58,057 nucleotides of DNA from Flavobacterium psychrophilum (GCA_945874225.1 CAMCFT010000023.1:1-58057), one strand, 5' to 3'. Shown: positions 42,186 through 53,023, counted from the first letter of the stretch. Notes: generated by a model from the sequence alone, not told the origin. Translations and numbers: made by a program.

Positions 42186-42229
42186 TTTTCTATTCAAAGC
42201 ATATATTCATCAAATTAATGAATAATTCA

Positions 42230-42263
42230 ATCCTCAATTAGTAAATAATTGGGGATTTTTTAT
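42230..42263 (+). terminator. Terminator after the nucleoid protein gene
   Basis: ATCCTCAATT (42230-42239) pairs with AATTGGGGAT (42247-42256, one G-U pair), followed by T residues. Confidence 0.8.
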
Positions 42264-42425
42264 TTCCCTTTCCAAACGGGCTGTATTTTAGATAAAATCA
42301 TATATTAAACAAATTTTTGTACGTATATTAATTCAATTTAATTAAAAATACGCACTTTATCGATTTTATTTGTGTTTTAATCGGTTATATTCTATATTTA
42401 CTATCCCGAATCTATTAGACTTAAT

Positions 42426-42665
42426 ATGGACCCCATCAAAATCAGAGAAGTAAATCTCCACAGTAAAATTTTGTGTTCTTTCTTCGGACATAAAATTATC
42501 ACGACCAGAAATGTGACAAATCACTTAAGGGAATATAAATGTTCTGTATGTGGTTTAGAATTGACAGATGACCTCAAAGGTCATAAAACATTTCTGACTC
42601 CCGAGCTTAAAGACATTAATGAAACATTAAGCAGTCTGTACAAAAAAAAACATTTTTCTATTTAA
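42426..42665 (+). CDS. Small hypothetical protein with Cys pairs
   Basis: 79 residues. ILCSFFGHKI and YKCSVCGLEL give Cys/His pairs that could hold zinc, a pattern seen in small phage-type and flavobacterial proteins. No family is recognised with confidence. A real gene is likely because the start follows an intergenic region after a terminator. Confidence 0.6.
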   Translation: MDPIKIREVNLHSKILCSFFGHKIITTRNVTNHLREYKCSVCGLELTDDLKGHKTFLTPELKDINETLSSLYKKKHFSI

Positions 42666-42692
42666 GAATCTTATCCTAAAAACCCCAAAAAG

Positions 42693-42812
42693 ATGCTAAC
42701 ATTATTACTTATAAAAAGCCTATTATTATTAAGACAATCGATAATAAGAAAACGCTTAGCCAGAACATCGGTAATTGATTTGCCTTTAAATTTAGAGCAA
42801 ATTAAATACTAA
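42693..42812 (+). CDS. Possible 39-residue basic peptide
   Basis: ATG to TAA, hydrophobic Leu-rich start (MLTLLLIKSLLLLRQ) then basic (RKRLARTSV). The stop is one base from the converging stop of the next gene. May be translated after 42426-42665 or be chance. Confidence 0.3.
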   Translation: MLTLLLIKSLLLLRQSIIRKRLARTSVIDLPLNLEQIKY

Positions 42813-42813
42813 T

Positions 42814-43872
42814 TTATTTGAAAATATTAATGGATTTATAATTCCGAGTAACAAAATCGAACGCTGAGCTTAAAACATTTCCCATAGATTTTGCTCTTTT
42901 GAAATTAACATCGTGAGTGTAATTAAACATTTCTAATTTTAGCTGTTCTATATGTTCCACAGGGGCAATGCTATCGTTACCCATAATTTGCAATAATTTT
43001 TTGATACGGTATTCGGCCGAAAAAATTCTTTTGGCTAAAACCGCTCTTTCTTCATCTTTATATTGCTCTATTGAACTATTCTGTAGCTTGTCTTTAACCA
43101 ATTTTACCATTGGATAATTTTCCTTAAAAAACTGTGGTCGATACACTTTGAAATTTCCTTCGTAACATTGCTGATCAAAATCGATAGGACGAATTTTGTA
43201 TACTACCTGATCAAAGTCGTGACTTGGAACAATCACATAATTATATGCTCTCATATCACCAAGTAATCGAATCATACAGCGCTCATTAAACTTCACAAAC
43301 TCTTTTGCAATTTGAGATTTTTCTGTTTCCGTACAATCCTTTAGCAATTTTTTTATAAACACATCGCCCGGAATTCCGATAATATGCTCTTCAATTAGAG
43401 TATCTTTATATACTAAAAAATTTATTTTATCAGGTGACAGAATGTGCTCTAATTCAAGGCCATAAACCCTGGAAGCGTCGGCTTTTTTAACATAAAAGTG
43501 AGTGTAATTATCGTTTAGAATATTTCTGACTTTTATTCGAAAAGGTTTTGAGTTTCCAAAAGTACAGTAGTCGATTGAATCGACATTCAAAAATTTAATT
43601 ATGTTTAGATTCCCATCAGAAAGTAAAAGAGAATAGATTTTTTTTAATACTAAATCTATTTCCATTCTTTCGTATTCATTATAATATACTCGAATCCATA
43701 ATGTATCGTGATTTTGTTTATCATATACAGTTACAGAACCCGAAAAACGCAATAAATCATCATAAGAAATTGCGACTTTGGATATACGGTCAAAACGCTC
43801 TAAATAATCCAATAGTGAATTATTTATAGGATAAGTAGGTTTCTTAAAAACCATTATTGGTTCTTCGCTCAT
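42814..43872 (-). CDS. Conserved hypothetical protein with a kinase-like core
   Basis: 352 residues, soluble, no recognised family. Motifs in kinase order: FYVKK (127-131, possible ATP-binding Lys), LEHILS-type acidic residue near 140, LLGDMRAYNYVIV (204-215; GD with N six residues on, like an HGDxxxxN catalytic loop) and RPIDFDQ (228-234, like D-F-G). Such a set suggests a protein-kinase or aminoglycoside-kinase fold. The gene stands alone. A fold search would settle it. Confidence 0.7.
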   Translation of the reverse strand: MSEEPIMVFKKPTYPINNSLLDYLERFDRISKVAISYDDLLRFSGSVTVYDKQNHDTLWIRVYYNEYERMEIDLVLKKIYSLLLSDGNLNIIKFLNVDSIDYCTFGNSKPFRIKVRNILNDNYTHFYVKKADASRVYGLELEHILSPDKINFLVYKDTLIEEHIIGIPGDVFIKKLLKDCTETEKSQIAKEFVKFNERCMIRLLGDMRAYNYVIVPSHDFDQVVYKIRPIDFDQQCYEGNFKVYRPQFFKENYPMVKLVKDKLQNSSIEQYKDEERAVLAKRIFSAEYRIKKLLQIMGNDSIAPVEHIEQLKLEMFNYTHDVNFKRAKSMGNVLSSAFDFVTRNYKSINIFK

Positions 43873-44023
43873 TTTGAAAACATTTGATACAAATTTACAT
43901 TAATATCGTTTGTTAATTCAAACTTAGGCAATAAAATAGCGACCTTTTTATAATTGAAAAACTTGAATTCTGTAAATTATTAAAGTCAATATGCAATAGT
44001 TTTCAAAAAACACCCATTTATAT

Positions 44024-44031
44024 TATATTTG
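44024..44031 (+). promoter_or_regulatory. Promoter -7 box of the first secreted-protein gene
   Basis: TATATTTG. The ATG (44039) is only 7 bp after it, so the mRNA should be nearly leaderless. Confidence 0.6.
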
Positions 44032-44038
44032 TAATACT

Positions 44039-45919
44039 ATGAAATGGGCACAAACAATTATATTTTTCACATTTATATCTTGCAATACACTTATTGTATC
44101 TGCACAAAAAATTAGTGTATCTGCTCAATATATAACTGTTGATGATACTAAAACAGCTCAACAACTTGTCGAAAAACTGGTAAACAGCTCTTGTGCCAAC
44201 TACCCTACTTTTTCAGTAAGTGGTGATAATTACACTACTGGATATAATAGTTATGGCGAGTTTACTAAAAACGGAAGTAGCTTTCCTTTTGAAGATGGAA
44301 TAGTTTTAAGTACTTGGAGTGCTGATAATTCTATAGGACCTTTTGTTAGGAATAAGGGTGAAGGAAGTACTTCTTGGTTAGGCGATGCCGATTTGAATCA
44401 GGCATTAAACATTACCTCAACAATTAATGCAACATCTTTGGAATTTGATTTCATACCACAAACCAGTTTTTTAAGTTTTAATTATATTTTTGCGTCAAAT
44501 GAATATCAGGATGATTTTCCCTGTCGAATTTCTGATGGTTTTGCCTTTTTGATAAAAGAAAAAGGCAGTACCGCAAATTATCAAAACTTGGCAGTAATTC
44601 CAGGCACAACAACTCCCGTATCCTCAACAAATATTCACCAGGCAATTAGTTTCACTGACCTTTCTGGAAATGTAAAAAGTTGCTTAGCAAAAAATGAAAA
44701 CTATTTTGGAGGCTCTAATACTTCGCCAACCAATACCAGCCCAATAAACTATGCGGGACAGACCATTGTAATGAATGCGCAAACCAATGTAGTTGTGGGA
44801 ACAACCTATCACATAAAATTGGTGATTTCCGATGCTTATTCCAAAGATTTTGATTCCTCAGTATTTCTGCAAGCTGGAAGCTTTTCTCCAAAAATAGACT
44901 TGGGTCCAGATCGTTTATTGGCCACGAATAATCCCATTTGTTTTGGCGATTCATATACAATAAATACTGGCTTTACAAACATTGGTTATACTTATAAATG
45001 GTTTAAAGGAAATATAGAAATTCTAGACAGCAATAATCTTAGTATTAATACTAATTCTTATACGGTTACTTCAGGTGACGTTTATCAAGTAGAAGTTACA
45101 ATGCCAAACGGTTGTATAGCAACTGGTAAAATAAACATCGAAATTACACCCCAAATTCAACTTAACAATGCTGATTTAATAAAATGCGATGATATTGGAA
45201 ATGGAACTACAATTTTTGATTTGACCAAGGCAGAAACCACAATTAAAAACAACGATCCTAGTTTGATCAAAATCGAGTATTTTGAAAAACAGACGGGATC
45301 TGTTTTATCCAGTCCAATCTCAAAACCTACCTCATATATCAAAACAACTTCTATAGATATAACTGTATTTGCAAAACTTACAAGTAATACTGGCTGTACT
45401 GAAACCGCTATAATAACTCTAAAAACAATTGCGAGCGCACCATCATCAACTATTGCTCCAGCATCACCAATAATACATGATTTTTCGGGTAACGGAAACT
45501 CCATCACACTAATTCCTCCAAGCGCAGGGAATTTTGAATTTTCATTGGACGGAGCAAATTACCAAGTTTCTCCTATATTTTCAAATTTAGCAATGGGGAA
45601 TTATACCGCCTATATTCGAGATTTAAACAATTGTGAATACTTTACTTATTCCATTAATATCCTTGATTACCCTCGTTTTTTTACTCCAAATGGAGATGGC
45701 CTTAATGATGTTTGGGAAATAAAAAATCTTGATTTATTTCCAAAAGCAACCATAACTATTTATGATCGCTATGGTAAATTAATTAAAGAACTCAACGAAA
45801 TTAATCCTAGCTGGAACGGCACATACATTGGAAATGAATTGCCCGCAACTGATTACTGGTTTAATTTAAACTTTGGAGATGGCAAAATAATAAAAGGCCA
45901 TTTTTCGTTAAAAAGGTAA
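44039..45919 (+). CDS. Choice-of-anchor L domain protein with type B sorting domain (T9SS)
   Basis: 626 residues. Signal peptide (about 1-22), choice-of-anchor L-like domain (SFLSFNYIFASNEYQDDF, GFAFLIKEKG), Ig-like middle, and a C-terminal gliding-motility-type domain (FFTPNGDGLNDVWEI ... GHFSLKR), the signal for export by the type IX system and surface attachment. Probable adhesin or matrix protein. Followed after 23 bp by a larger protein with the same C-terminal domain. Confidence 0.88.
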   Translation: MKWAQTIIFFTFISCNTLIVSAQKISVSAQYITVDDTKTAQQLVEKLVNSSCANYPTFSVSGDNYTTGYNSYGEFTKNGSSFPFEDGIVLSTWSADNSIGPFVRNKGEGSTSWLGDADLNQALNITSTINATSLEFDFIPQTSFLSFNYIFASNEYQDDFPCRISDGFAFLIKEKGSTANYQNLAVIPGTTTPVSSTNIHQAISFTDLSGNVKSCLAKNENYFGGSNTSPTNTSPINYAGQTIVMNAQTNVVVGTTYHIKLVISDAYSKDFDSSVFLQAGSFSPKIDLGPDRLLATNNPICFGDSYTINTGFTNIGYTYKWFKGNIEILDSNNLSINTNSYTVTSGDVYQVEVTMPNGCIATGKINIEITPQIQLNNADLIKCDDIGNGTTIFDLTKAETTIKNNDPSLIKIEYFEKQTGSVLSSPISKPTSYIKTTSIDITVFAKLTSNTGCTETAIITLKTIASAPSSTIAPASPIIHDFSGNGNSITLIPPSAGNFEFSLDGANYQVSPIFSNLAMGNYTAYIRDLNNCEYFTYSINILDYPRFFTPNGDGLNDVWEIKNLDLFPKATITIYDRYGKLIKELNEINPSWNGTYIGNELPATDYWFNLNFGDGKIIKGHFSLKR

Positions 45920-45942
45920 CTAATATTTATTATTTTTAGCAA

Positions 45943-48900
45943 ATGAAAAAATCATTTTTATTTTTCTTTATTTTTATATCCATAAGTTGTTTTGCGCAAT
46001 TTAGCAAAACGCATTATATCCCGCCAGTTTCACATTCAGATGCGCAGGAACCACAAGAACAGGTCATGTATATTTCTAGCCCTAGTATTATTCCAATAAA
46101 TTTTCAAGTTAAAACACCAATCGGAGGAATACTTTTCACCGGAACTGTTTCTAGAGATGACCCTTATGTTTACACTATTGGTAGCGGTAATGACACTCAA
46201 TTTATGATAGATAAAAGTGATGTTAACACCATTAAAAACAATAAAGGTTTTATTGTCGAAGCCGAAGATTTGGTTTATGTAACCGTTAGAGTTGTGGCCA
46301 CAACAGATAGGTACCAAGCGGGAAGCATAGTTTCTAAGGGGCAGGCAGCACTTGGAAAACATTTTAGAATTGGTGCTTTTACAAACATGGATGTAACAAA
46401 TACAAGTAATATTCATTATACATTTGCAACCATTTTAGCAACCGAAAACACTACTACTATTTCGTTTGGAGATATAAAAACGGGTGTATCTTTAATCAAT
46501 AATGCCACCGTTGGAAATACACCCAGCGATATCATTTTGAATCGTGGCGAAAGTTTTGCCATTGCAGTTGAAGGCCCAAATGACGCCAACAGAGACGGTT
46601 TAATAGGTGCTTCAATAACTTCCGACAAACCAATCGCAGTCAATTGCGGATCGTTTGGAGGGTCCAATAGTACCGGAAATTTAGATTTAGGAATGGATCA
46701 AATAGTTTCAGCGGAACGAACTGGAACCGAATATATTTTTATAAAAGGAAATGGAATTGACTTGGTCGAAAAACCAATTATTGTTGCTAATGAGAATTTT
46801 ACAGATGTTTTTTTGAATGGAAGTACAACTGCCTTAACAACACTAAGTGCAGGAAAATATATCGCATTAAACGGTGCTGATTTTTCTGCAAAAGGAAATT
46901 TATATGTCACAACTTCAAAAAAAGCCTTTGCCTACCAAGGAATCGGCGGAACTTCCGAACCTAAAAACCAAAATCTACATTTTGTTCCTCCTTTAAATTG
47001 CGGAACGCCTAAAATCATTAATAACATTCCGTTAATTAATACATGCGGAAATGACAATTCTTTTACTGGAACAGTTTGTATTGTTACTAAAACAGGTTCA
47101 ACACTAAATTTTATTATTGATGCTATTCCTTATTCTTTAGCCACATTGCCATCAACAAGTTCTGTAACTGGCCCCTCGGATGTAACTGGAAATAATGCTT
47201 ATAAAACCTATACAATCAGCGGATTAACTGGAAATGTTTCCGTCTTTTCAACAAGTGAAGTGTATTTATCCTATTTTGGTTCGAGCGGAGCTGCAACTTA
47301 TGGTGGGTTTTATTCTGGTTTTACATTCGATCCGGAAATTACTTTTGGGACTTTATCGACAACCGCATCAGGTTGTATTCCCAATGTAAATCTTTCTGTA
47401 AATACCCTTTCTTCGTTCGATAGTTTTAAATGGTTCAAAGACGGTGTATTCAATGGAAATACGGCATCAAGTTATACACCAACAGCTCCGGGTTATTATT
47501 ATGTTGCAGGCCAAATTTCTGCCTGCGGCATTTTAAGTTTGCCTTATAATTCCGTCGAAATCCCAGTTAGCAGTTGCCCTACAAATATGGATAATGATGT
47601 TGCCAACGATAACATTGATGTGGATAACGACAACGACGGAATTACTAATTGCACGGAATCGTATGGTAGTCAAAACATAAATATTTTAAATCCTGCTGCT
47701 GGAACTATTACCGTTGGAACTTCTTATTCTAATTCCTTTACGGGAGCTATTTCAACAATAGGAACAGGTTTGCCAATAGGAACATTTACAGGCAACTTAG
47801 ATGGCAGTTTTATATCCGAAGTTCCCGCTGGAAAAGGAAATAGTATTACCTATAAAATGACTTTTTTTACAAAGCCAATAAGTGTAGGTATAGAATATGT
47901 TTCTACATCAAATCCAATCGATTTATTAAATGCCGATGCCGAATATGTTGTGAATTCTGAAATCAATAAAACCATAACCGTTCTCAATCCAACGAATCAA
48001 TTATTGATTGACACCAACTATGATGGTATTTACGAAAGTGGAATAACCGAGTATTCTTCTTTCGAAATCCGATTTAGACTCAACAGTACAACTCCATTGG
48101 CTGCCGGAACAGGAACTTTTAAGTTCTTGACCTATTTAGCCAATTCGATAAGTTTCACACACAGAAATTTATCCGACGACCTACCAAATAGATCCACTTT
48201 AAAGTTTTTTGCAGCTTGTATTCCAAAAGATTCTGATTTAGACGGAATCGCTGATCAATTGGATTCCGACAGTGATAATGATGGGATTCCAGATATTATT
48301 GAAGCACAAACAAACGCTTCGGTTGTTTTATCAAATACTGACACAAATAATGACGGACTGGATAATGCCTTTGAACCAGGATTGATACCTGTTGATACTG
48401 ACAATGATGGTGTGTTAGATTATTTGGATTTAGACAGTGATAACGACGGGATTTATGATTTAGTTGAAACTGAAATCGACACTGATGCTGACGGAATTCG
48501 AAATTATCGTGATTTGGATAGTGATAAAGATCTATGTTCTGATGTTATTGAAGCTGGATTTACAGATGCTAATAACGATGGGGAATTTGGGAATTCACCA
48601 ATAACTGTTGATTTAAAAGGACTTGTGATTGGAGCGCCTTATACAACTCCAAATCCCTATTATTTAATTTCGGCACCAATTGTAATAACAAACCAGCCAA
48701 ATGTTGCGCCAACCTGCGAATTAGAAAATGCTACAATTACATTGGTTGATAATTGTGATACCTATCAATGGCAACTTTTTACTGGCGGAAGTTGGATTGA
48801 CATTGTTGATAATGTAACTTATTCCGGATCTACAACAAACACCTTGTTATTGACAAGTGTTACCAATGCAATGAACGGCAACAAATATCGAGTTCAATTA

Positions 48901-51009
48901 AACAAAACTGGGAATTCCTGCGGTTTAATTTCTGATGAAACTGCATTAGTTGTTTATGCCTTGCCTGTTGTTATTGATGTAACTATTATACAATGTGACG
49001 ATGATTTAGATCTAAAAACACTTTTTAATTTGACAATTAAAAACGATTTGATTTCTGCGAATGCCATTAATGAAACTTTTAGCTATTACAAAACACCAGC
49101 AGGAGCTGATGCAGCAGATGTAAATCAACTAATTAGTAATTACACAACTTTTCCAAATACTACTTCTCCAATGAATGTTTGGGTTAGAGTTGTCAATAAT
49201 GCAAATAATTGTTTTAGTGTTGCAAAATTAACACTTCGTGTTGTGGGTTCACAATTTCCACCAACTTATAGCTTCCCAGTACCTCCTGTTTGCGATGATA
49301 CTTTAGCCGCAGATGGAACAGCAACAGGCGACCCCAATACAAACAAAAGAGATGGAATATCCGCTTTTGATTTAACCAATGCCATTTATGATGTAGAATC
49401 CCAACTACCTACACCATTATCAGATTACACCATTAAATATTATAGAAACAAAGCAGATGGTTTGGCTCAAAATGATGTTAGTGGAATTTCTTTAGCTATA
49501 AAACCGATCGAATATACTAACTTTAGGAATGACATCCCTTATGCCCAAAATATTTGGGTAAGAGTTAATAATAATTTAACTTCTGATTGTGGTTATGGCT
49601 TTGGTGACTTTATTAAACTATCGGTAGAGAAATTACCATTTGCAAATCCAGTTTTAATTCCAAGACAATGCGATGACAATCAAGATGGAACTTTTACTTT
49701 TTATACTTTAAACTTAGAAGACACTTTAAAAGGAACAAATCAAACATCTCCAGTTACTGTGACCTATTTTGATACTGCAAATAATCCTTTGAAAGATTCA
49801 AACGGCGTTTTGATAACTACTTTTCCAGCAACTTTTACAACAACTTCACAAATTATAAAAGCAGTTGTTACCAATAATACATTACAAAAATGTTATGATG
49901 AAACGCTAATTGAATTCAAAGTTGACAAGATACCCACAGCTACACTACCATTCACAGATATAAGAATCGAATGCGATGACGAAGATAATCCTTTAAACCA
50001 AAATGGTGTTTTCAAATTTATTACTCCAAAATTAGAAAGTGATATTTTAGGAACTCAAACTAATGTTTCAATAACTTATTTTGACGACCTAGGAAATCCC
50101 TTACTAGACATTCTTGGAAATCCAATTATTAGCCCATTTCCTAACACATTTGAAACTAAATCAAGAACCATTAAAGCTGTTGTTACAAGCACTATAACAA
50201 ACACTTCCTGTCCTTCAAAATCTGTTAATATTCCTTTTGTTGTGCTTCCACTTCCAAACATCAATTTGAATACTAATGGAGATGAAGATGAATTTGTCTG
50301 CTCAAACAATCCAACTTTCTATGTTCAACTCGATGCAGGAATTCAAGATGGCTCTTCAAGTAATAATTACACTTATAATTGGACAACAAAGGACGGAAAT
50401 GTTTTATTTGACCCAACAGCCTATACATTAGATGTATACACCGAAGGAACTTATACTGTCGAAGTAAAAAATAAAGTTTCCGGTTGCAGTAGAATTAGAA
50501 CCATAAAAGTCACCGCTTCAGATATCGCACATATCCTATCGATTGCTATTGTTGATATGAACGATGTAAATACAGTAACTGTAAATGTTACCGGAACCGG
50601 AAATTATGAATATAGTTTAGACGAACCTTCAGGATATTTTCAAGACTCCAATTTCTTTAATAATGTGCCAGCAGGAATTCACGATGTATACATTAATGAC
50701 AAAAATGGATGTGGGCCAGTTACTAAAGCAACCATTGCCGTTGTTGGTGTTCCTAAATTCTTTACGCCAAATAGCGATGGATACAACGATTATTGGAGTG
50801 TAAAAGGAGTGAATGCTAATTTTAATGCCAATTCCATAATATATATTTTTGACAGATATGGAAATCTCCTCAAACAATGGGTTTCTTCATCAAGTGAAGG
50901 TTGGGATGGTACTTTCAATGGTACTTCTTTGCCTTCAGATGATTATTGGTACACCATAAAACTAGAAGACGGAAGAGAAGCAAAAGGCCATTTTAGTTTA
51001 AAACGGTAA
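45943..51009 (+). CDS. Large IgGFc-binding-like adhesin with type B sorting domain (T9SS)
   Basis: 1688 residues. Signal peptide; residues ~20-350 resemble an IgGFc-binding N-terminal domain (ITSDKPIAVNCGSFGG, GTEYIFIKG); calcium-binding thrombospondin-type-3 repeats (DSDNDGI, DTDNDGV, DSDNDGIYD, about 770-860); several immunoglobulin-like modules with repeating CDD segments (IQCDDD, VCDDT, QCDDNQDG, ECDDED); C-terminal domain FFTPNSDGYNDYWSV ... GHFSLKR. Probably operonic with the gene 23 bp upstream; a strong terminator follows. Confidence 0.88.
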   Translation: MKKSFLFFFIFISISCFAQFSKTHYIPPVSHSDAQEPQEQVMYISSPSIIPINFQVKTPIGGILFTGTVSRDDPYVYTIGSGNDTQFMIDKSDVNTIKNNKGFIVEAEDLVYVTVRVVATTDRYQAGSIVSKGQAALGKHFRIGAFTNMDVTNTSNIHYTFATILATENTTTISFGDIKTGVSLINNATVGNTPSDIILNRGESFAIAVEGPNDANRDGLIGASITSDKPIAVNCGSFGGSNSTGNLDLGMDQIVSAERTGTEYIFIKGNGIDLVEKPIIVANENFTDVFLNGSTTALTTLSAGKYIALNGADFSAKGNLYVTTSKKAFAYQGIGGTSEPKNQNLHFVPPLNCGTPKIINNIPLINTCGNDNSFTGTVCIVTKTGSTLNFIIDAIPYSLATLPSTSSVTGPSDVTGNNAYKTYTISGLTGNVSVFSTSEVYLSYFGSSGAATYGGFYSGFTFDPEITFGTLSTTASGCIPNVNLSVNTLSSFDSFKWFKDGVFNGNTASSYTPTAPGYYYVAGQISACGILSLPYNSVEIPVSSCPTNMDNDVANDNIDVDNDNDGITNCTESYGSQNINILNPAAGTITVGTSYSNSFTGAISTIGTGLPIGTFTGNLDGSFISEVPAGKGNSITYKMTFFTKPISVGIEYVSTSNPIDLLNADAEYVVNSEINKTITVLNPTNQLLIDTNYDGIYESGITEYSSFEIRFRLNSTTPLAAGTGTFKFLTYLANSISFTHRNLSDDLPNRSTLKFFAACIPKDSDLDGIADQLDSDSDNDGIPDIIEAQTNASVVLSNTDTNNDGLDNAFEPGLIPVDTDNDGVLDYLDLDSDNDGIYDLVETEIDTDADGIRNYRDLDSDKDLCSDVIEAGFTDANNDGEFGNSPITVDLKGLVIGAPYTTPNPYYLISAPIVITNQPNVAPTCELENATITLVDNCDTYQWQLFTGGSWIDIVDNVTYSGSTTNTLLLTSVTNAMNGNKYRVQLNKTGNSCGLISDETALVVYALPVVIDVTIIQCDDDLDLKTLFNLTIKNDLISANAINETFSYYKTPAGADAADVNQLISNYTTFPNTTSPMNVWVRVVNNANNCFSVAKLTLRVVGSQFPPTYSFPVPPVCDDTLAADGTATGDPNTNKRDGISAFDLTNAIYDVESQLPTPLSDYTIKYYRNKADGLAQNDVSGISLAIKPIEYTNFRNDIPYAQNIWVRVNNNLTSDCGYGFGDFIKLSVEKLPFANPVLIPRQCDDNQDGTFTFYTLNLEDTLKGTNQTSPVTVTYFDTANNPLKDSNGVLITTFPATFTTTSQIIKAVVTNNTLQKCYDETLIEFKVDKIPTATLPFTDIRIECDDEDNPLNQNGVFKFITPKLESDILGTQTNVSITYFDDLGNPLLDILGNPIISPFPNTFETKSRTIKAVVTSTITNTSCPSKSVNIPFVVLPLPNINLNTNGDEDEFVCSNNPTFYVQLDAGIQDGSSSNNYTYNWTTKDGNVLFDPTAYTLDVYTEGTYTVEVKNKVSGCSRIRTIKVTASDIAHILSIAIVDMNDVNTVTVNVTGTGNYEYSLDEPSGYFQDSNFFNNVPAGIHDVYINDKNGCGPVTKATIAVVGVPKFFTPNSDGYNDYWSVKGVNANFNANSIIYIFDRYGNLLKQWVSSSSEGWDGTFNGTSLPSDDYWYTIKLEDGREAKGHFSLKR

Positions 51010-51034
51010 CTAAATCTCAAATATAAAGCATAAA

Positions 51035-51060
51035 AAAAGCCATTCTTTCGAATGGCTTTT
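51035..51060. terminator. Bidirectional terminator between the adhesin gene and typA
   Basis: AAAAGCCATTC (51035-51045) pairs with GAATGGCTTTT (51050-51060) around TTTC. A and T runs on either side suit both strands. Confidence 0.88.
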
Positions 51061-51077
51061 CTAATATAAAAATAGAA

Positions 51078-52874
51078 TTAGATTTTAAATCTTTTTCTAT
51101 CTGTTTCAGTCAAATAGATTTTTCTCAAACGAATAGATTTTGGAGTAACCTCAACATATTCATCTTTTTGAATGTATTCTAAAGCTTCTTCCAATGAAAA
51201 AATAATTGGAGGAATAATCCTTGCTTTATCATCATTTCCAGAAGAACGAACGTTAGATTGTTTTTTCTCTTTAGTTACGTTCACACACATATCGTCGCTA
51301 CGGGAGTTTTCACCAATTACTTGACCTTCATAAATTTCGTCATTAGGATTAACGAAGAATTTACCACGATCTTGTAATTTATCGATAGAATAAGGAATAG
51401 CTTTTCCTTTTTCCATAGATATTAATGAACCTTTGTTACGTCCGGAAATTTCTCCTTTGAAAGGCTCATATCCTATAAAACGGTGTGCCATAATAGCCTC
51501 ACCTGCAGTAGCAGTAAGCAATTGGTTACGCAATCCAATAATTCCACGTGATGGAATATTAAATTTTATAATCATACGGTCCCCTTTAGTTTCCATACTC
51601 AACATTTCTCCTTTACGCAAAGAAACAAACTCTACAGCTCTACCAGAAAGTGTTTCTGGTAAGTCGATTGTCAATTCCTCAATTGGCTCGCATTTTTTAC
51701 CATCAATTTCTTTGATGATAACTTGTGGTTGACCAATTTGCATTTCATATCCTTCTCTTCTCATTGTTTCAATAAGAACTGACAAGTGAAGAACACCACG
51801 ACCAAAAACCATAAATTTATCAGCTGAATCAGTTTCACCCAATTTCATTGCCAAGTTTTTTTCCAATTCTTTTGTCAATCTGTCTCTAATATGTCGTGAA
51901 GTAACAAATTTTCCTTCTTTACCAAAGAAAGGCGAATCATTAATAGTAAACAACATACTCATTGTAGGCTCGTCAATGGCAATGGTTTGTAAAGCTTCTG
52001 GATTCTCAAAACAAGCAATAGTATCACCAATTTCAAAACCTTCTACTCCAATAATTGCACAAATATCTCCAGCTATTACTTCTTGCACTTTTTTACGACC
52101 AAGTCCTTCAAAAGTATGCAATTCTTTAATTTTTGATTTCGAAATTGAACCATCTCTTTTTACCAAAGAAATTGGCATTCCTTCTTTCAAAACACCTCTT
52201 TCAAGACGACCAATAGCGATACGACCTGTAAATGCTGAGAAATCTAAAGATGTAATCAACATTTGTGGAGTTCCTTCAGAAACTTTTGGAGCAGGAACAT
52301 TTTCGATAACCATATCTAACAATGCCTCAACATTATCAGTTACGTTTTCCCAATGGTCAGACATCCAGTTGTTTTTAGCTGAACCGTAAACAGTTGGAAA
52401 ATCTAACTGCCATTCTTCTGCGCCTAATTCGAACATTAAATCAAAAACTTTTTCGTGAACTTCTTCAGGAGTACAGTTTTCTTTATCCACTTTATTGATA
52501 ACAACGCATGGTTTTAAACCAAGGTCAAGTGCTTTTTGTAATACGAAACGTGTTTGTGGCATTGGCCCTTCAAAAGCATCTACTAATAGACAAACTCCGT
52601 CTGCCATATTAAGTACTCTCTCAACTTCTCCACCAAAATCGGCGTGACCAGGAGTATCAATAATGTTAATTTTTGTTCCTTTATAAACTACAGAAACATT
52701 TTTAGATGTAATTGTAATACCTCTTTCACGCTCCAAGTCATTATTATCAAGGATTAAGTCTCCAGCATTCTGGTTGTCACGAAATAAATGACAATGATAC
52801 ATAATTTTATCAACCAAAGTAGTTTTACCGTGATCGACATGGGCAATAATTGCAATGTTTCTAATAGCTTCCAT
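51078..52874 (-). CDS. typA: Ribosome-associated GTPase TypA/BipA
   Basis: 598 residues from ATG 52874 ([22 protein letters not shown]); the frame is open upstream but that part lies ahead of the promoter. G1 AHVDHGKT, G3 [15 protein letters not shown]4 NKVDKEN, then EF-G-like domains III and V and the TypA C-terminal domain. Binds ribosomes and helps 50S assembly and stress growth in known species. Confidence 0.97.
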   Translation of the reverse strand: MEAIRNIAIIAHVDHGKTTLVDKIMYHCHLFRDNQNAGDLILDNNDLERERGITITSKNVSVVYKGTKINIIDTPGHADFGGEVERVLNMADGVCLLVDAFEGPMPQTRFVLQKALDLGLKPCVVINKVDKENCTPEEVHEKVFDLMFELGAEEWQLDFPTVYGSAKNNWMSDHWENVTDNVEALLDMVIENVPAPKVSEGTPQMLITSLDFSAFTGRIAIGRLERGVLKEGMPISLVKRDGSISKSKIKELHTFEGLGRKKVQEVIAGDICAIIGVEGFEIGDTIACFENPEALQTIAIDEPTMSMLFTINDSPFFGKEGKFVTSRHIRDRLTKELEKNLAMKLGETDSADKFMVFGRGVLHLSVLIETMRREGYEMQIGQPQVIIKEIDGKKCEPIEELTIDLPETLSGRAVEFVSLRKGEMLSMETKGDRMIIKFNIPSRGIIGLRNQLLTATAGEAIMAHRFIGYEPFKGEISGRNKGSLISMEKGKAIPYSIDKLQDRGKFFVNPNDEIYEGQVIGENSRSDDMCVNVTKEKKQSNVRSSGNDDKARIIPPIIFSLEEALEYIQKDEYVEVTPKSIRLRKIYLTETDRKRFKI

Positions 52875-52893
52875 CTGAATTTTTTTAAGGTTG

Positions 52894-52901
52894 CAAAGGT
52901 A
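52894..52901 (-). promoter_or_regulatory. typA promoter -7 box
   Basis: On the minus strand TACCTTTG, perfect TAnnTTTG, 20 bp before the ATG at 52874. Confidence 0.65.
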
Positions 52902-52992
52902 CACTTTATTTTCATATAAAAAATCTTTATGTAATTGTTTGCAATTTGTTAACAAATTAGGCCCAAAAAAACCTAATAAAAATAAGTTTTAA

Positions 52993-53006
52993 TTGATTTT
53001 TATCAA
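52993..53006. promoter_or_regulatory. TTGAT-N4-ATCAA palindrome upstream of the PAS kinase gene
   Basis: TTGATTTTTATCAA is a perfect match to the classical FNR consensus. Its centre (52999.5) is 31.5 bp before the last base of the -7 box, about half a helical turn closer than at the other operators, so activation is doubtful. Confidence 0.4.
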
Positions 53007-53023
53007 TTACCTAATAAATTAAT

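Noticed and set aside
51433..52389. Plus-strand ORFs opposite typA
   Set aside because: Fully antisense to a highly conserved gene, with no promoter or domain.
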